From contig JAFSSS010000051.1 in the NCBI GenBank assembly GCA_017450925.1, forward strand, positions 1 through 46,320: DNA of 46,320 nucleotides. The letters are read 5' to 3'. This document shows positions 24,926 to 33,307 of the stretch, one piece after another. Within the stretch, counting starts at the first letter, position 1, and each line of letters begins with the position of its first letter. The position numbers were made by a program, and so were the translations under genes. The DNA is from Ruminococcus sp. (lineage in GTDB: Bacteria; Bacillota; Clostridia; Oscillospirales; Ruminococcaceae). A model generated the notes under the pieces. That model saw only the letters and a list, made by a program, of their open reading frames with translations. It was not told where the DNA came from and ran no database searches.

Positions 24926-25843
24926 ATGAGTGAAAATGTATATTCAAAGCTGAATGAGCTGCCCGTGGGCGATGCGCCGGAAAGCATTACCGAGGGCTGT
25001 CTGGTGCTGGAGGGAGGCGCTTTCAGAGGCGTTTACACCAACGGCGTGATAGATGCGCTGATGCAGGCGGGCATCTGCTTTCGCACCACCTACGGCGTTT
25101 CGGCGGGGGCGCTCAACGGCATCACCTACGTTTCGGGACAGATCGGACGTTCCGCAAGGGTGAACCTTAGGTATCGTCACGATAAACGCTATGTGGGCTG
25201 GGACGCCCTAAAGGGCAACAAGGGTATCATCGGCTTTGATTTCGTTTTCGGTGAGCTTCCCGAGATCGAGCCTCTCAACAGGGAACGGCTTATGCGCCCG
25301 GAGACGGAGCTGTTTGCAGTCGCCTCCTGCCTTGAGACCGGCAAGGCCGTGGCCTTCGGCAAGGAGAACGGCCTTGAGGGGCTGTTAAAAGCAGTGCAGG
25401 CCTCGGCCTCCATGCCCTATGTTTCAAAGCCTGTGGAGATAGACGGGAGGCACTATCTCGACGGCGGCTGCGCCTCGAAGATCCCCTATCGCTTTCCCCT
25501 TGCAAGAAAGATAGACAAGATACTGGTCGTCAGGACACGTCCGAGGGATTACAGAAAAAAGGTGAGCCGCTCAAGACGGCTTGACGCGGCAAAGCTGGTC
25601 TTTAGGAATTATCCTAAGTTTGTAAGATCAATAAACCGCACCAACGCCTACTACAACCGCCAGTGCGACGAGCTGGAGCAGCTTGAGGCAGAGGGACGCA
25701 TCTTCGTTATTGCGCCGTCGGAGCCTGTCACCGTCAGCCGTCTTGAGGGGGATATGGAAAAGCTGGGAGCCCTCTATCATCTCGGCTACAGCGACACTGT
25801 GAACAGCATACCTGCTCTGAAAGAGTATCTCGACAGAAAGTGA
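24926..25843 (+). CDS. Patatin-like phospholipase
   Basis: A 305-residue patatin-family serine hydrolase. GGAFRG (30-35) forms the oxyanion hole, GVSAG (57-61) holds the nucleophile Ser59, and LDGG (178-181) gives the dyad Asp179. The rest fits the RssA/YjjU type of cytoplasmic patatin. It would release fatty acids from phospholipids or acyl lipids. GGAGTG eight bases before the ATG at 24926 favours that start over one at 24902. A palindromic repeat follows the stop. No obvious functional link to neighbours. Confidence 0.9.
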   Translation: MSENVYSKLNELPVGDAPESITEGCLVLEGGAFRGVYTNGVIDALMQAGICFRTTYGVSAGALNGITYVSGQIGRSARVNLRYRHDKRYVGWDALKGNKGIIGFDFVFGELPEIEPLNRERLMRPETELFAVASCLETGKAVAFGKENGLEGLLKAVQASASMPYVSKPVEIDGRHYLDGGCASKIPYRFPLARKIDKILVVRTRPRDYRKKVSRSRRLDAAKLVFRNYPKFVRSINRTNAYYNRQCDELEQLEAEGRIFVIAPSEPVTVSRLEGDMEKLGALYHLGYSDTVNSIPALKEYLDRK

Positions 25844-25860
25844 TGCCGCGCCCGCTCAAC

Positions 25861-25956
25861 TAAAAAAGAAGAAAGAATAAATCAGAAACAAGGTATTGCC
25901 TTAAATTCGTCCGCATCGCGGACACCTTGTTTATTCTTTATTCTTTCTTCTTTTTT
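25861..25956. repeat. Palindromic intergenic repeat (family C), copy 1
   Basis: The left arm TAAAAAAGAAGAAAGAATAA...AACAAGGT pairs with the right arm ACCTTGTT...TTCTTTCTTCTTTTTTA over about 34 positions. A nested GTCCGC-ATC-GCGGAC hairpin lies inside. The interior also contains ATTGCCTTAAATTCG, close to a string in family A. It may serve as the terminator of the patatin gene. Confidence 0.75.
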
Positions 25957-25976
25957 ATTTATTCTTTTTAGCGTTG

Positions 25977-26008
25977 GCGGCGGCGAAATACTTGCTTATC
26001 GCCGCCGC
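25977..26008. other. GC-rich hairpin between the patatin and prfB genes
   Basis: GCGGCGGCGA pairs perfectly with TCGCCGCCGC (10 bp, 12-base loop), 42 bases from the prfB stop. It lacks a T run on either strand, so it is not a standard terminator. Confidence 0.6.
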
Positions 26009-26050
26009 GCTGTGTTCATTATCGACTGTCAACTATCAGCTGAACAGGCC

Positions 26051-27184
26051 TTAGTCCCGTGCGTCCTCTTCGCTGAGGTTGCCGAGAGAGAGTGATTTCA
26101 GATAGGCATTGATGAAGCCGTCGAGATCGCCGTCCATTACTGCCTGAATGTTGGCGGTTTCATAATCGGTGCGGTGATCTTTTACCAGCTGATAGGGCAT
26201 GAATACATAGGAGCGTATCTGGCTGCCCCACGCTATCTCCTTCTGAACGCCCTTGATGTCCTCGATCTTCTCAAGGTTCTGCTGCAGCTTGATCTCAAGC
26301 AGCTTGGCTTTCAGCATACGCATAGCGTAATCCCGGTTCTGGAACTGGGAACGCTGGGTCTGGCAGGCCGCCACGATGCCTGTGGGCTTGTGTATCAGAC
26401 GAACTGCCGAGGAGGTCTTGTTGATGTGCTGTCCGCCGGCGCCGGAGGAACGATAGACCTGCATCTCGATGTCCTCGGGACGAATGTCGATCTCCACATC
26501 CTCGGGCAGGTCGGGCATTACGTCCACCGCCGCAAAGGAGGTGTGCCTTCTGCCCTGCGAGTCAAAGGGAGACACACGCACAAGACGGTGGATTCCCGCC
26601 TCGCCCTTCAGATAGCCGTAGGCGTTCTCGCCCTCGATAGCGATAGAGGCTGACTGCAATCCCGCCTCGCTGCCCTCAAGCACATCAAGCACGTTCACCT
26701 TGAAGCCGTGAGCCTCGCCCCAGCGGGTGTACATACGGTAGAGCATCTCGTTCCAGTCCTGTGCCTCGGTACCGCCGGCACCGGAGTGGAAGTTGAGGAT
26801 AGCGTTGTTCTTGTCGTATTCGCCCGTCAGCAGGGAAGCGAGGGTGAGGGCATCCACCTGCGCCGCAAGGGACTCCAGCTCAGCTTCGATGTCAGCGATC
26901 ATGCTTTCGTCATTTTCCTCGGCGGCCATTTCGAGCATTACCTCGATGTCCTCGGCGGACTGGGTGAGCTTGCCGTATTTTTCGAGCCTGTCCTCGAGGG
27001 TACGGGTCTCTTGCAGAACCTTCTGTGAGTTCTCGAGGTCGTCCCAGAAGCCGGGCTCGGCAGCCTTGTTATGCAGCTCCTCCACCCGCTCCTTTGAGTT
27101 CTCGATATCAAAGACCTCGGAAAGCTCCTTTATTTTCGGCTTATAGCTTTCCAGCTTAGACCGAAGATTTTCCAAAAATATCAT
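26051..27184 (-). CDS. prfB: Peptide chain release factor 2
   Basis: A 377-residue class I release factor for UGA and UAA. SPF (205-207) is the RF2 stop-codon recognition tripeptide and GGQ (250-252, in SSGAGGQHINKT) triggers peptide release. Unlike many bacterial prfB genes it reads through in one frame without the programmed +1 frameshift. A CTTTGA string remains at 27108-27113 but is read as GTC TTT GAT. GGGAG nine bases before the ATG fits the start. An ATGACA/TATAAT promoter lies directly upstream. Confidence 0.97.
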   Translation of the reverse strand: MIFLENLRSKLESYKPKIKELSEVFDIENSKERVEELHNKAAEPGFWDDLENSQKVLQETRTLEDRLEKYGKLTQSAEDIEVMLEMAAEENDESMIADIEAELESLAAQVDALTLASLLTGEYDKNNAILNFHSGAGGTEAQDWNEMLYRMYTRWGEAHGFKVNVLDVLEGSEAGLQSASIAIEGENAYGYLKGEAGIHRLVRVSPFDSQGRRHTSFAAVDVMPDLPEDVEIDIRPEDIEMQVYRSSGAGGQHINKTSSAVRLIHKPTGIVAACQTQRSQFQNRDYAMRMLKAKLLEIKLQQNLEKIEDIKGVQKEIAWGSQIRSYVFMPYQLVKDHRTDYETANIQAVMDGDLDGFINAYLKSLSLGNLSEEDARD

Positions 27185-27218
27185 AGTTCATTACTCCCAA
27201 AAAATATAGTTACATATT

Positions 27219-27247
27219 ATTATAACACACTTTTCGGGATTTGTCAT
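27219..27247 (-). promoter_or_regulatory. Promoter of prfB
   Basis: ATGACA and TATAAT on the minus strand with a 17-base spacer, 35 bases before the start. Confidence 0.65.
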
Positions 27248-27272
27248 TAGTTTTTTGAAAAAAATCTTGGTT

Positions 27273-27503
27273 TTATCTGAATGTATCATAAAGCTTTTGA
27301 GTGGGTCTATATTCACCGCAAGAATAGGTTTTATTTGTATACTCAAGGTAGCCTTCGTGACAAAGTATCTGCAATTCATTTCTCAATGCTGATTCGCTTA
27401 TGCCTTTATTGAGTAAATTCATTGCTTCTGATTGTTTCCAAGGATATCCTACCTTTATTTCTTTGAGTAATATATCATCAATTATTATTTGCCTAATATT
27501 CAT
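27273..27503 (-). CDS. Small winged-helix-like protein in an AT-rich islet
   Basis: A 76-residue product from the ATG at 27503. The pattern QSEAMNLLNKGISESALRNELQILCHEGYLEYTNK (helix, turn, helix, then strand pair) resembles a small winged-helix DNA-binding fold, but no family is recognised. It begins 13 bases after the upstream lipoprotein stop and may share its transcript. The ribosome binding site is weak. An in-frame start at 27629 would overlap the lipoprotein gene and is less likely. The base composition is far more AT-rich than the flanks, suggesting acquisition by transfer. Confidence 0.55.
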   Translation of the reverse strand: MNIRQIIIDDILLKEIKVGYPWKQSEAMNLLNKGISESALRNELQILCHEGYLEYTNKTYSCGEYRPTQKLYDTFR

Positions 27504-27516
27504 TCTACACAACTTT

Positions 27517-28326
27517 TTATAAATCGCTTGAATCAATGATACGTTCATCACTCTTTTCTCGTATAAAACGCTCATATGGGTAAATTGATATATTGTCGTT
27601 AAATATTCTAAGTTTGCCCTCAAATTCACCCTTTGTATATTTAATCATGGATATACCAATTATATAATCATCAAACCGAAAGTTAAATCTATAATAATTA
27701 TCTCTTACTTGGAATCCGTAATAGTTTTTATAGATGTAATTTATTATATTTTCAGCTAACGTAGTTCTTTGGTCCTTTGGGAATGCTTTTAAATCAAAAA
27801 AAGTAGTTACAAACAAGAGCTTATTTAACATTTTAACGTCTCTTTCTTTAGAGGCCTCAGAGGTATACTCGTCCCATTTTTTCGCATACTGGTCTGCTTT
27901 GGCAGTACCAAATTCAATGTATCTAATCCCATAAGTATCTGAATCAACAACTGAACAATAAGGAAATCCGTCAACACTCAGATACACTATACCCCTATGC
28001 TCGTCTTTATCCTTGTCATTAATTGTCTCTACGTTCTTTAATACCATAAATTCTTCTTCCTTAGCTTCTTCGGTATTCTTAATAGATTTATTGAGAAAAG
28101 CTATCAACTTCTCATTTGTATTAATCATAAACTCTTCATTAATTGAATCGGCTACACTTTCAGCAACTTCAGATTCAATAGCTTCTTTTGTAGTAGTAGA
28201 AATCGTAGTGACGATATTACCTTTAAAGGAAGAATTAGCTTCCTCGTTGCTACCTTGGTTCTCGCATCCAACACAAAGTATTGCAATAACTGCGGCAAAG
28301 AATACAATAGAATGTTTTTTTAACAT
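27517..28326 (-). CDS. AT-rich lipoprotein of unknown function
   Basis: A 269-residue protein with a lipoprotein signal (MLKKHSIVFFAAVIAILCVGC, lipid on the final Cys). A Ser/Thr/Glu-rich linker follows to about residue 70, then a globular region with GIVYLSVDGFPYCSVVDSDTYG and a tyrosine-rich part (YIYKNYYGFQVRDNYYRFNF). I do not recognise the family. Codon use is strongly AT-biased compared with prfB and pyk on either side. It lies between a zinc-ribbon membrane protein and a small putative DNA-binding protein, all on the minus strand. Confidence 0.75.
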   Translation of the reverse strand: MLKKHSIVFFAAVIAILCVGCENQGSNEEANSSFKGNIVTTISTTTKEAIESEVAESVADSINEEFMINTNEKLIAFLNKSIKNTEEAKEEEFMVLKNVETINDKDKDEHRGIVYLSVDGFPYCSVVDSDTYGIRYIEFGTAKADQYAKKWDEYTSEASKERDVKMLNKLLFVTTFFDLKAFPKDQRTTLAENIINYIYKNYYGFQVRDNYYRFNFRFDDYIIGISMIKYTKGEFEGKLRIFNDNISIYPYERFIREKSDERIIDSSDL

Positions 28327-28384
28327 AGATTACTCCTCCTGTTTATCTCATTTTGTTTACTCAATATGTTAATCACATTTTTTA

Positions 28385-28969
28385 TCAATAGTGTGCAGAA
28401 ATTGTTGCACTTTTAACATTTGAACTTGATACTGACGTAGTGATGTATACATAATCGCTCAAGGTTAATTCTTGTGCCGCATTCAGTCTTTGACTGATTA
28501 TTGAGCGTCCGAGTTCATTACCCGAACTATCAAAAAAACTGAAAGTGATACCGAAAGTTTCTGCCGAAGATTTTGTGTTCTTAATATTCAACGAATATTT
28601 GATCATAGATTCAGAAGATACAGTAAAATCTACATTAGTTATAGCACAGCCGTTGCAATTTACTGAATTGACAGGAATACTGTTTGATGAAGCAACATTC
28701 CTGTTTGAATCATTTTTGTTGTAAAAGAATGAACCATGTTCTTTCTGATTTTTTGATCCTGCCCAAATAATCAATATAACTAATAAGCTAAGGGTAATAA
28801 AAGCGAATATCTTAACACCTCTTCTCATAACTGGCACTTTTTGAACGGAATTGTCCGAATAAGTCAGCGAAGCTGCATTTACCATATTGTGCGATACTCT
28901 CCAACCACATTTGGGACAGAATATTGTGCCTTCATCAAGTTCTTTTCCACAGCTACTGCATATAGACAC
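28385..28969 (-). CDS. Zinc-ribbon membrane protein with an extracellular strand-rich domain
   Basis: A 194-residue protein. The N-terminus is a zinc ribbon (CSSCGKEL...FCPKCGW, two CxxC pairs), followed by one membrane segment (VKIFAFITLSLLVILIIWAG, about 52-71). The C-terminal 100 residues form a strand-rich FxLYD-like domain (ITNVDFTVSSESMIKYSLNIKN, FGITFSFFDSSGNELG). Such proteins are common in clostridia and have no assigned role. It is AT-rich like the neighbouring lipoprotein, which suggests both arrived together. Confidence 0.8.
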   Translation of the reverse strand: MSICSSCGKELDEGTIFCPKCGWRVSHNMVNAASLTYSDNSVQKVPVMRRGVKIFAFITLSLLVILIIWAGSKNQKEHGSFFYNKNDSNRNVASSNSIPVNSVNCNGCAITNVDFTVSSESMIKYSLNIKNTKSSAETFGITFSFFDSSGNELGRSIISQRLNAAQELTLSDYVYITTSVSSSNVKSATISAHY

Positions 28970-29111
28970 TATAAAACCTCCCTAATATATAATAATCTCG
29001 TTAACAATATTATACATCATTAAAACAAATTTGTCAACTACTTATGTATAAAAATCCACCATAATGATACAATAAACCTGTAAACTAATCTTAGACAGGA
29101 GTTGAGTTATT

Positions 29112-29396
29112 GTGGATTTTGGCAGCAGATTAAAGGAACTGCGCCGGCAGAGCGGACTAACACAGCAGCAGCTTGCTGACCGTATCGGCGTGACAAAATC
29201 GGTCATTTCTTTTTACGAGCTGCGGGAACGCTCCCCCTCGCCCGAGGTGCTGGCTAAGCTGGCCTACGTCTTTCATGTCAGCACAGACTGGCTGCTGGGC
29301 ATCCAGCAGGGCAAGACACTTGACGTCTCCGGCCTTGATGACGATGATATAAAAGCCGTCGCGCTGATAGTGGAACGGCTCAGATGTAAAAAATAA
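29112..29396 (+). CDS. XRE-family HTH regulator
   Basis: A 94-residue protein with a Cro/C1-type HTH at residues about 5-60 (RLKELRRQSGLTQQQLADRIGV, SFYELRERSPSPEVLAKLAYV, STDWLLGI) and a short C-terminal helix (DIKAVALIVERL). The start is GTG, about ten bases from AGGAG. Small single-domain XRE proteins often control adjacent genes. Its GC content matches the main chromosome rather than the islet next door. A bidirectional terminator separates it from pyk. Confidence 0.9.
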   Translation: MDFGSRLKELRRQSGLTQQQLADRIGVTKSVISFYELRERSPSPEVLAKLAYVFHVSTDWLLGIQQGKTLDVSGLDDDDIKAVALIVERLRCKK

Positions 29397-29428
29397 CACC
29401 CGCAGGGAGTTCCTTTGCGGGTGTTATT
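29392..29428. terminator. Bidirectional terminator between the XRE gene and pyk
   Basis: AATAACACCCGCA pairs with TGCGGGTGTTATT (13 bp, 11-base loop). It includes the XRE stop codon. Confidence 0.85.
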
Positions 29429-29448
29429 GTTATGCGGACGTGTGCAGC

Positions 29449-30870
29449 TTACTTCACCGTCTCCACCTTGATAAGATTGGTCGTTCCGCTGCGGCCGAGG
29501 GGGACGCCGGCGGTCACTACCACAAGGTCGCCCTCCTTGATGTAGCCCAGCTTTTTCGATACGTCGATAGCGTGGGCGATAAGATCGTCGGTGTTGGTCT
29601 GCTCCTCAATAAGTCCGGGACGCACGCCCCATGACATATTCATGTGGCGGCAGATCGTTTCATCCGTGGTGAGGCCGATGATCGGGCAGTCGGGTCGGAA
29701 TTTCGACAGCTGGCGGGCGGTCGCTCCGCTCTTGGTGACGGTCATCACCGCTGCCGCACCGAGGTCGTGAGCCGTAGTGACCGTCGCGTGAGAGATGGCC
29801 TCTGTCACCGATGCGCTGCGGGAGTCGTCCCGCTGGCGGAAGCGCTTGATGTAGTCGATATCCTTCTCGGTGGTCTCTGCGATGAGAGCCATGGTCTTTA
29901 CCGCTTCGATAGGAAATGCACCCGCAGCGGTCTCGCCGGAAAGCATGATAGCTGATGTGCCGTCATAGATCGCATTGGCAACGTCAGTGATCTCGGCACG
30001 GGTGGGGCGGGGATTGGTTATCATCGACTCCAGCATCTGTGTGGCGGTGACCACCTGCTTGCCTGCGTTGTAGGCCTTATGTATAAGCTCCTTCTGTATA
30101 GCGGGTATCTGCTCGAAGGGTATCTCAACGCCCATATCGCCCCGGGCGACCATGATGCCGTCAGCAGCGTCAAGGATCTCGTCTATATTGTCAACGCCCT
30201 CGGCATTCTCGATCTTTGCGATTATGCGGGGATTGTTCCAGCCCAGCGACTGAGTGAATTTTCTGAGATAGATGACATCGGCGGCAGTTCTTACGAAGGA
30301 GGCGGCGATGAAGTCAAAGCCCATTTTCGCACCGAAGGCAAGGTCGTCCATATCCGCATCGGAGATATAGGGCATGGACAGCTTTACTCCCGGGACATTG
30401 ATGCCCTTGTGGTCGGAGAGCTTTCCGCCGTGCTTGACCTCGCAGACTATGTCAGTGCCGTTTATTGCGGTCACGACAAGCTCGATCACGCCATCGTTTA
30501 TAAGTATCCGCGAGCCCGCGGAAACGTCCTTCGGCAGATGCTCAAAGGTTATTGAGGCTATCTCATCGGTGCCCTCAACATCACGGGTGGTGAGGGTGAA
30601 TGTGCTGCCGTCCTTTATCTCGACCGGCTTGTGATCTTTGAAATCCCGCAGGCGTATCTCCGGACCCTTGGTATCGAGCAGGCAGGCCACGTTGAGCCCC
30701 AGCTCCCTGCTCATGCGGCGGACGGTCTCGAAGCGCTTCTGATGAACAGCATGCTCCGAATGGGAGAAGTTGAACCTTGCCACGTCCATTCCCGAGAGCA
30801 TCAGCTCGCGCAGGACGCTTTCATCATCGGTGGACGGGCCTATAGTGCAGACGATCTTGGTTTTTCTCAT
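29449..30870 (-). CDS. pyk: Pyruvate kinase
   Basis: A 473-residue pyruvate kinase, converting phosphoenolpyruvate and ADP to pyruvate and ATP in glycolysis. Visible motifs: KIVCTIGPSTDD at the start, ARFNFSH substrate segment, LLDTKGPEIR, the KIENAEG lysine motif, GDMGVEIP metal segment and TATQMLESM. It lacks the extra C-terminal PEP-utiliser-like domain found in Bacillus enzymes. It is a single gene with a consensus promoter upstream and a terminator after it. Confidence 0.97.
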   Translation of the reverse strand: MRKTKIVCTIGPSTDDESVLRELMLSGMDVARFNFSHSEHAVHQKRFETVRRMSRELGLNVACLLDTKGPEIRLRDFKDHKPVEIKDGSTFTLTTRDVEGTDEIASITFEHLPKDVSAGSRILINDGVIELVVTAINGTDIVCEVKHGGKLSDHKGINVPGVKLSMPYISDADMDDLAFGAKMGFDFIAASFVRTAADVIYLRKFTQSLGWNNPRIIAKIENAEGVDNIDEILDAADGIMVARGDMGVEIPFEQIPAIQKELIHKAYNAGKQVVTATQMLESMITNPRPTRAEITDVANAIYDGTSAIMLSGETAAGAFPIEAVKTMALIAETTEKDIDYIKRFRQRDDSRSASVTEAISHATVTTAHDLGAAAVMTVTKSGATARQLSKFRPDCPIIGLTTDETICRHMNMSWGVRPGLIEEQTNTDDLIAHAIDVSKKLGYIKEGDLVVVTAGVPLGRSGTTNLIKVETVK

Positions 30871-30908
30871 ACTATATACACACCTTTCGGATAATCATTC
30901 CGACTATT

Positions 30909-30937
30909 ATTATATACCAATTCAGCAGGATAGTCAA
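30909..30937 (-). promoter_or_regulatory. Promoter of pyk
   Basis: TTGACT and TATAAT on the minus strand with a 17-base spacer. Confidence 0.8.
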
Positions 30938-30991
30938 TGCTTTTTTGTAACAGTTTTTTACACAGCCGTGCAAAAATTTGGTGTAAAGCTA

Positions 30992-31020
30992 TTGCAATTT
31001 ACAGACGGGTGTGTTATAAT
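30992..31020 (+). promoter_or_regulatory. Promoter of the ABC-F operon
   Basis: TTGCAA and TATAAT with a 17-base spacer, 40 bases before the ATG. Confidence 0.75.
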
Positions 31021-31060
31021 TACAATGTATCGACAAATTCTGCAGTATGGAGAGTATGAA

Positions 31061-32677
31061 ATGATAACCGTAAACGAGCTTACACTTTCGTTCGGAGGTC
31101 AGCTGCTGTTCAAGGACGCAGACCTCAAATTTACCGCGGGCAACTGCTACGGCATCATCGGTGCCAACGGGGCAGGAAAATCTACCTTTTTGAGAATACT
31201 TACGGGTGAGATCGAGCCTACCAAGGGCGAGGTCATCATCGACAAGGGCGTGAGAATGTCGGTGCTGCGGCAGGACCATTTCGCCTTTGACGAGTATAAC
31301 GTGCTTGATACCGTCATCATGGGAAACAAGCGGCTTTATGACATTATGCAGGAAAAGGACGCCCTTTATGCCAAGGAGGATTTCACCGAGGAGGACGGCG
31401 ACCGCGCCGGGCAGCTCGAAAGCGAGTTCGCCGAGCTTAACGGCTGGGAGGCCGAGTCGGATGCTTCAAAGCTGATACAGGGTCTCGGTCTGCCGGAGGA
31501 GCTGCTCTATGCACAGATGTCGTCGCTTTCCGGCAACGAGAAGGTCAAGGTGCTGCTGGCACAGGCGCTTTTCGGCAATCCGGATGTCATCCTGCTGGAC
31601 GAGCCTACCAACCACCTCGATATCGACGCTATCCGCTGGCTGGAGGATTTCCTTTCCGAGTATTTCGGAACGGTGCTGGTGGTGTCCCATGACCGCCACT
31701 TTCTGAACAACGTCTGCACCCATATCGTGGATATCGACTATACGAAGATAAAGATGTATGTCGGCAACTATGAGTTCTGGTACGAGTCCTCACAGCTGAT
31801 GCAGAGGATGATAAAGCAGCAGAACAAAAAGGCCGAGGAGAAGATAAAAGAGCTGCAGGAGTTCATCAACAGGTTCTCGGCCAACAAGTCCAAGTCCCGG
31901 CAGGCCACGAGCCGCCGCAAGCTGCTGGATAAGCTGTCGGTGGAGGAGCTGCCTGCATCCTCGCGGAAATATCCCTACATCGGCTTTGAAATGGATAGAG
32001 AGCCCGGCAAGGAGATACTCCGGGTAGAGGGGCTTTCAAAGACCGTTGACGGCGAAAAGCTGCTGAACAACGTTTCCTTTACCCTTGCGCGCACCGACAA
32101 GGTGGCGTTCATAGGTGAGAGCGAGCAGGCGATAACAGCACTGTTCGAGATACTTGCCGAGCAGGACGAGGATTTCGAGGGAAGCGTCAAGTGGGGCTCA
32201 ACGACCTCGCGCTCATATTTTCCCAAGGACAACAGCGCCTTCTTCAACGGCTGCGATATGACTATAGTTGACTGGATAAGACAGTATTCCACAGGCGAGG
32301 TGACCGACACCTTCCTGCGGGGCTTCCTCGGGAAGATGCTTTTCTCGGGAGACGAGATATACAAAAAGGTGGACGTGCTTTCGGGCGGCGAAAAGGTGAG
32401 ATGTATGTTCTCGCGGATGATGCTCTTCGGCTCAAACGTCCTGCTGCTGGACAGGCCTACCAACCACCTTGACCTTGAGTCCATAACCGCAGTGAACAAC
32501 GGCTTGAGAGACTTTAAGGGAGTTGTTCTGCTGGCATCTCACGACCACGAGATAATGCAGACGGTGGCAAACAAGATAATCGAGATAACTCCCGAGGGCT
32601 GCATCTGCCGCGAGGGAACCTATGAGGAATACCTCGACTACAGACGGGAAAGAGGAATGAAGTCTTTCGTCGAGTGA
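31061..32677 (+). CDS. ABC-F family ATPase (YbiT-like) with a degenerate second site
   Basis: A 538-residue soluble protein with two ATPase domains and no membrane part. Domain 1 has Walker A GANGAGKST, signature LSGNEKVKV and Walker B VILLDEPTNHLD. A charged linker (QQNKKAEEKIKELQEF) is the P-site tRNA-interacting type. In domain 2 the Walker A position reads GESEQAITALFE without the Lys-Ser/Thr, and Walker B reads LLLDRPTNHLD, with Arg replacing the catalytic Glu; LSGGEKVR is intact. ABC-F proteins act on ribosomes. The start at 31061 follows GGAGAG and the promoter; a longer in-frame extension to 30770 crosses the promoter and is not real. Confidence 0.93.
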   Translation: MITVNELTLSFGGQLLFKDADLKFTAGNCYGIIGANGAGKSTFLRILTGEIEPTKGEVIIDKGVRMSVLRQDHFAFDEYNVLDTVIMGNKRLYDIMQEKDALYAKEDFTEEDGDRAGQLESEFAELNGWEAESDASKLIQGLGLPEELLYAQMSSLSGNEKVKVLLAQALFGNPDVILLDEPTNHLDIDAIRWLEDFLSEYFGTVLVVSHDRHFLNNVCTHIVDIDYTKIKMYVGNYEFWYESSQLMQRMIKQQNKKAEEKIKELQEFINRFSANKSKSRQATSRRKLLDKLSVEELPASSRKYPYIGFEMDREPGKEILRVEGLSKTVDGEKLLNNVSFTLARTDKVAFIGESEQAITALFEILAEQDEDFEGSVKWGSTTSRSYFPKDNSAFFNGCDMTIVDWIRQYSTGEVTDTFLRGFLGKMLFSGDEIYKKVDVLSGGEKVRCMFSRMMLFGSNVLLLDRPTNHLDLESITAVNNGLRDFKGVVLLASHDHEIMQTVANKIIEITPEGCICREGTYEEYLDYRRERGMKSFVE

Positions 32678-32688
32678 GATAAACGGCG

Positions 32689-33300
32689 GTGAGTCTGGTG
32701 GACAGCGAGAAGAATACTGATAAGGTGCAGGATAAGGAGGCGGCTCCCGCAGCGGAGGATAAAACCTCTGAAGCAGCGCCTGTTGAAAAGAAAAGGCGCA
32801 GGAAGTTCCGTTTTGCAATGGCTGCGGTAACGCTGGTGTTCGCAGGACTTGCGGCGGCAGGGTTCGTCCTTGCCGAAAAGCTCCGGGACAAGGAGCAGGA
32901 GTGCCGCATGACAAAGCTGCCCTCGGGTCTGAACGCCGTGGATACCGTAAAGCAGTATTTCAGATACTGGGATGAGGGAAACAACGAGGGGATGAACCAG
33001 GCCGCTCTGCCGGACGAGAACCGCGACCCCACCGGCGACGACGAGTGCTTCAATTTAGGCCTTTGCTATTTCTGCGATATCGAGCTGACCCGCGCAGAGC
33101 AGCTGAAGGAGGTCGCCGAGGGCTTTGAGGGCTGCTATGAGAGCGCTGTGGTCTCGGTGGATTTTACCTATAAGACCCGCTGGGGCTTCGGCGACAGCAA
33201 TATGGATGAAGTGAACAAAAACTGGGAGTTCTTCTTGGCGAAGATAAACAAGGGCGATGATTACAGGATAATCACCGTCGAAAGACCCGAAAGCAGGTGA
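32689..33300 (+). CDS. Membrane-anchored extracellular protein of unknown function
   Basis: A 203-residue protein with an acidic then basic cytoplasmic start (VEKKRRRKFRF), one membrane segment (AMAAVTLVFAGLAAAGFVLA) and an extracellular domain. The latter has a helix-rich, NTF2-like feel (AVDTVKQYFRYWDEGNNEGM, GCYESAVVSVDFTYKTRWGFG, DDYRIITVERP). No family is assigned. The GTG at 32689 or 32698 could start it; neither has an ideal ribosome binding site. It lies 11 bases after the ABC-F gene and seven before the glycosidase gene, so all three are probably one transcript. Confidence 0.7.
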   Translation: MSLVDSEKNTDKVQDKEAAPAAEDKTSEAAPVEKKRRRKFRFAMAAVTLVFAGLAAAGFVLAEKLRDKEQECRMTKLPSGLNAVDTVKQYFRYWDEGNNEGMNQAALPDENRDPTGDDECFNLGLCYFCDIELTRAEQLKEVAEGFEGCYESAVVSVDFTYKTRWGFGDSNMDEVNKNWEFFLAKINKGDDYRIITVERPESR

Positions 33301-33307
33301 TGATATT

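Noticed and set aside
25977-26008. Hairpin as a standard prfB terminator
   Set aside because: The stem is strong but no T run follows on the minus strand, so it is listed only as a hairpin.
30770-31060. N-terminal extension of the ABC-F gene
   Set aside because: It runs through the pyk start and the ABC-F promoter; the ATG at 31061 begins the conserved domain.
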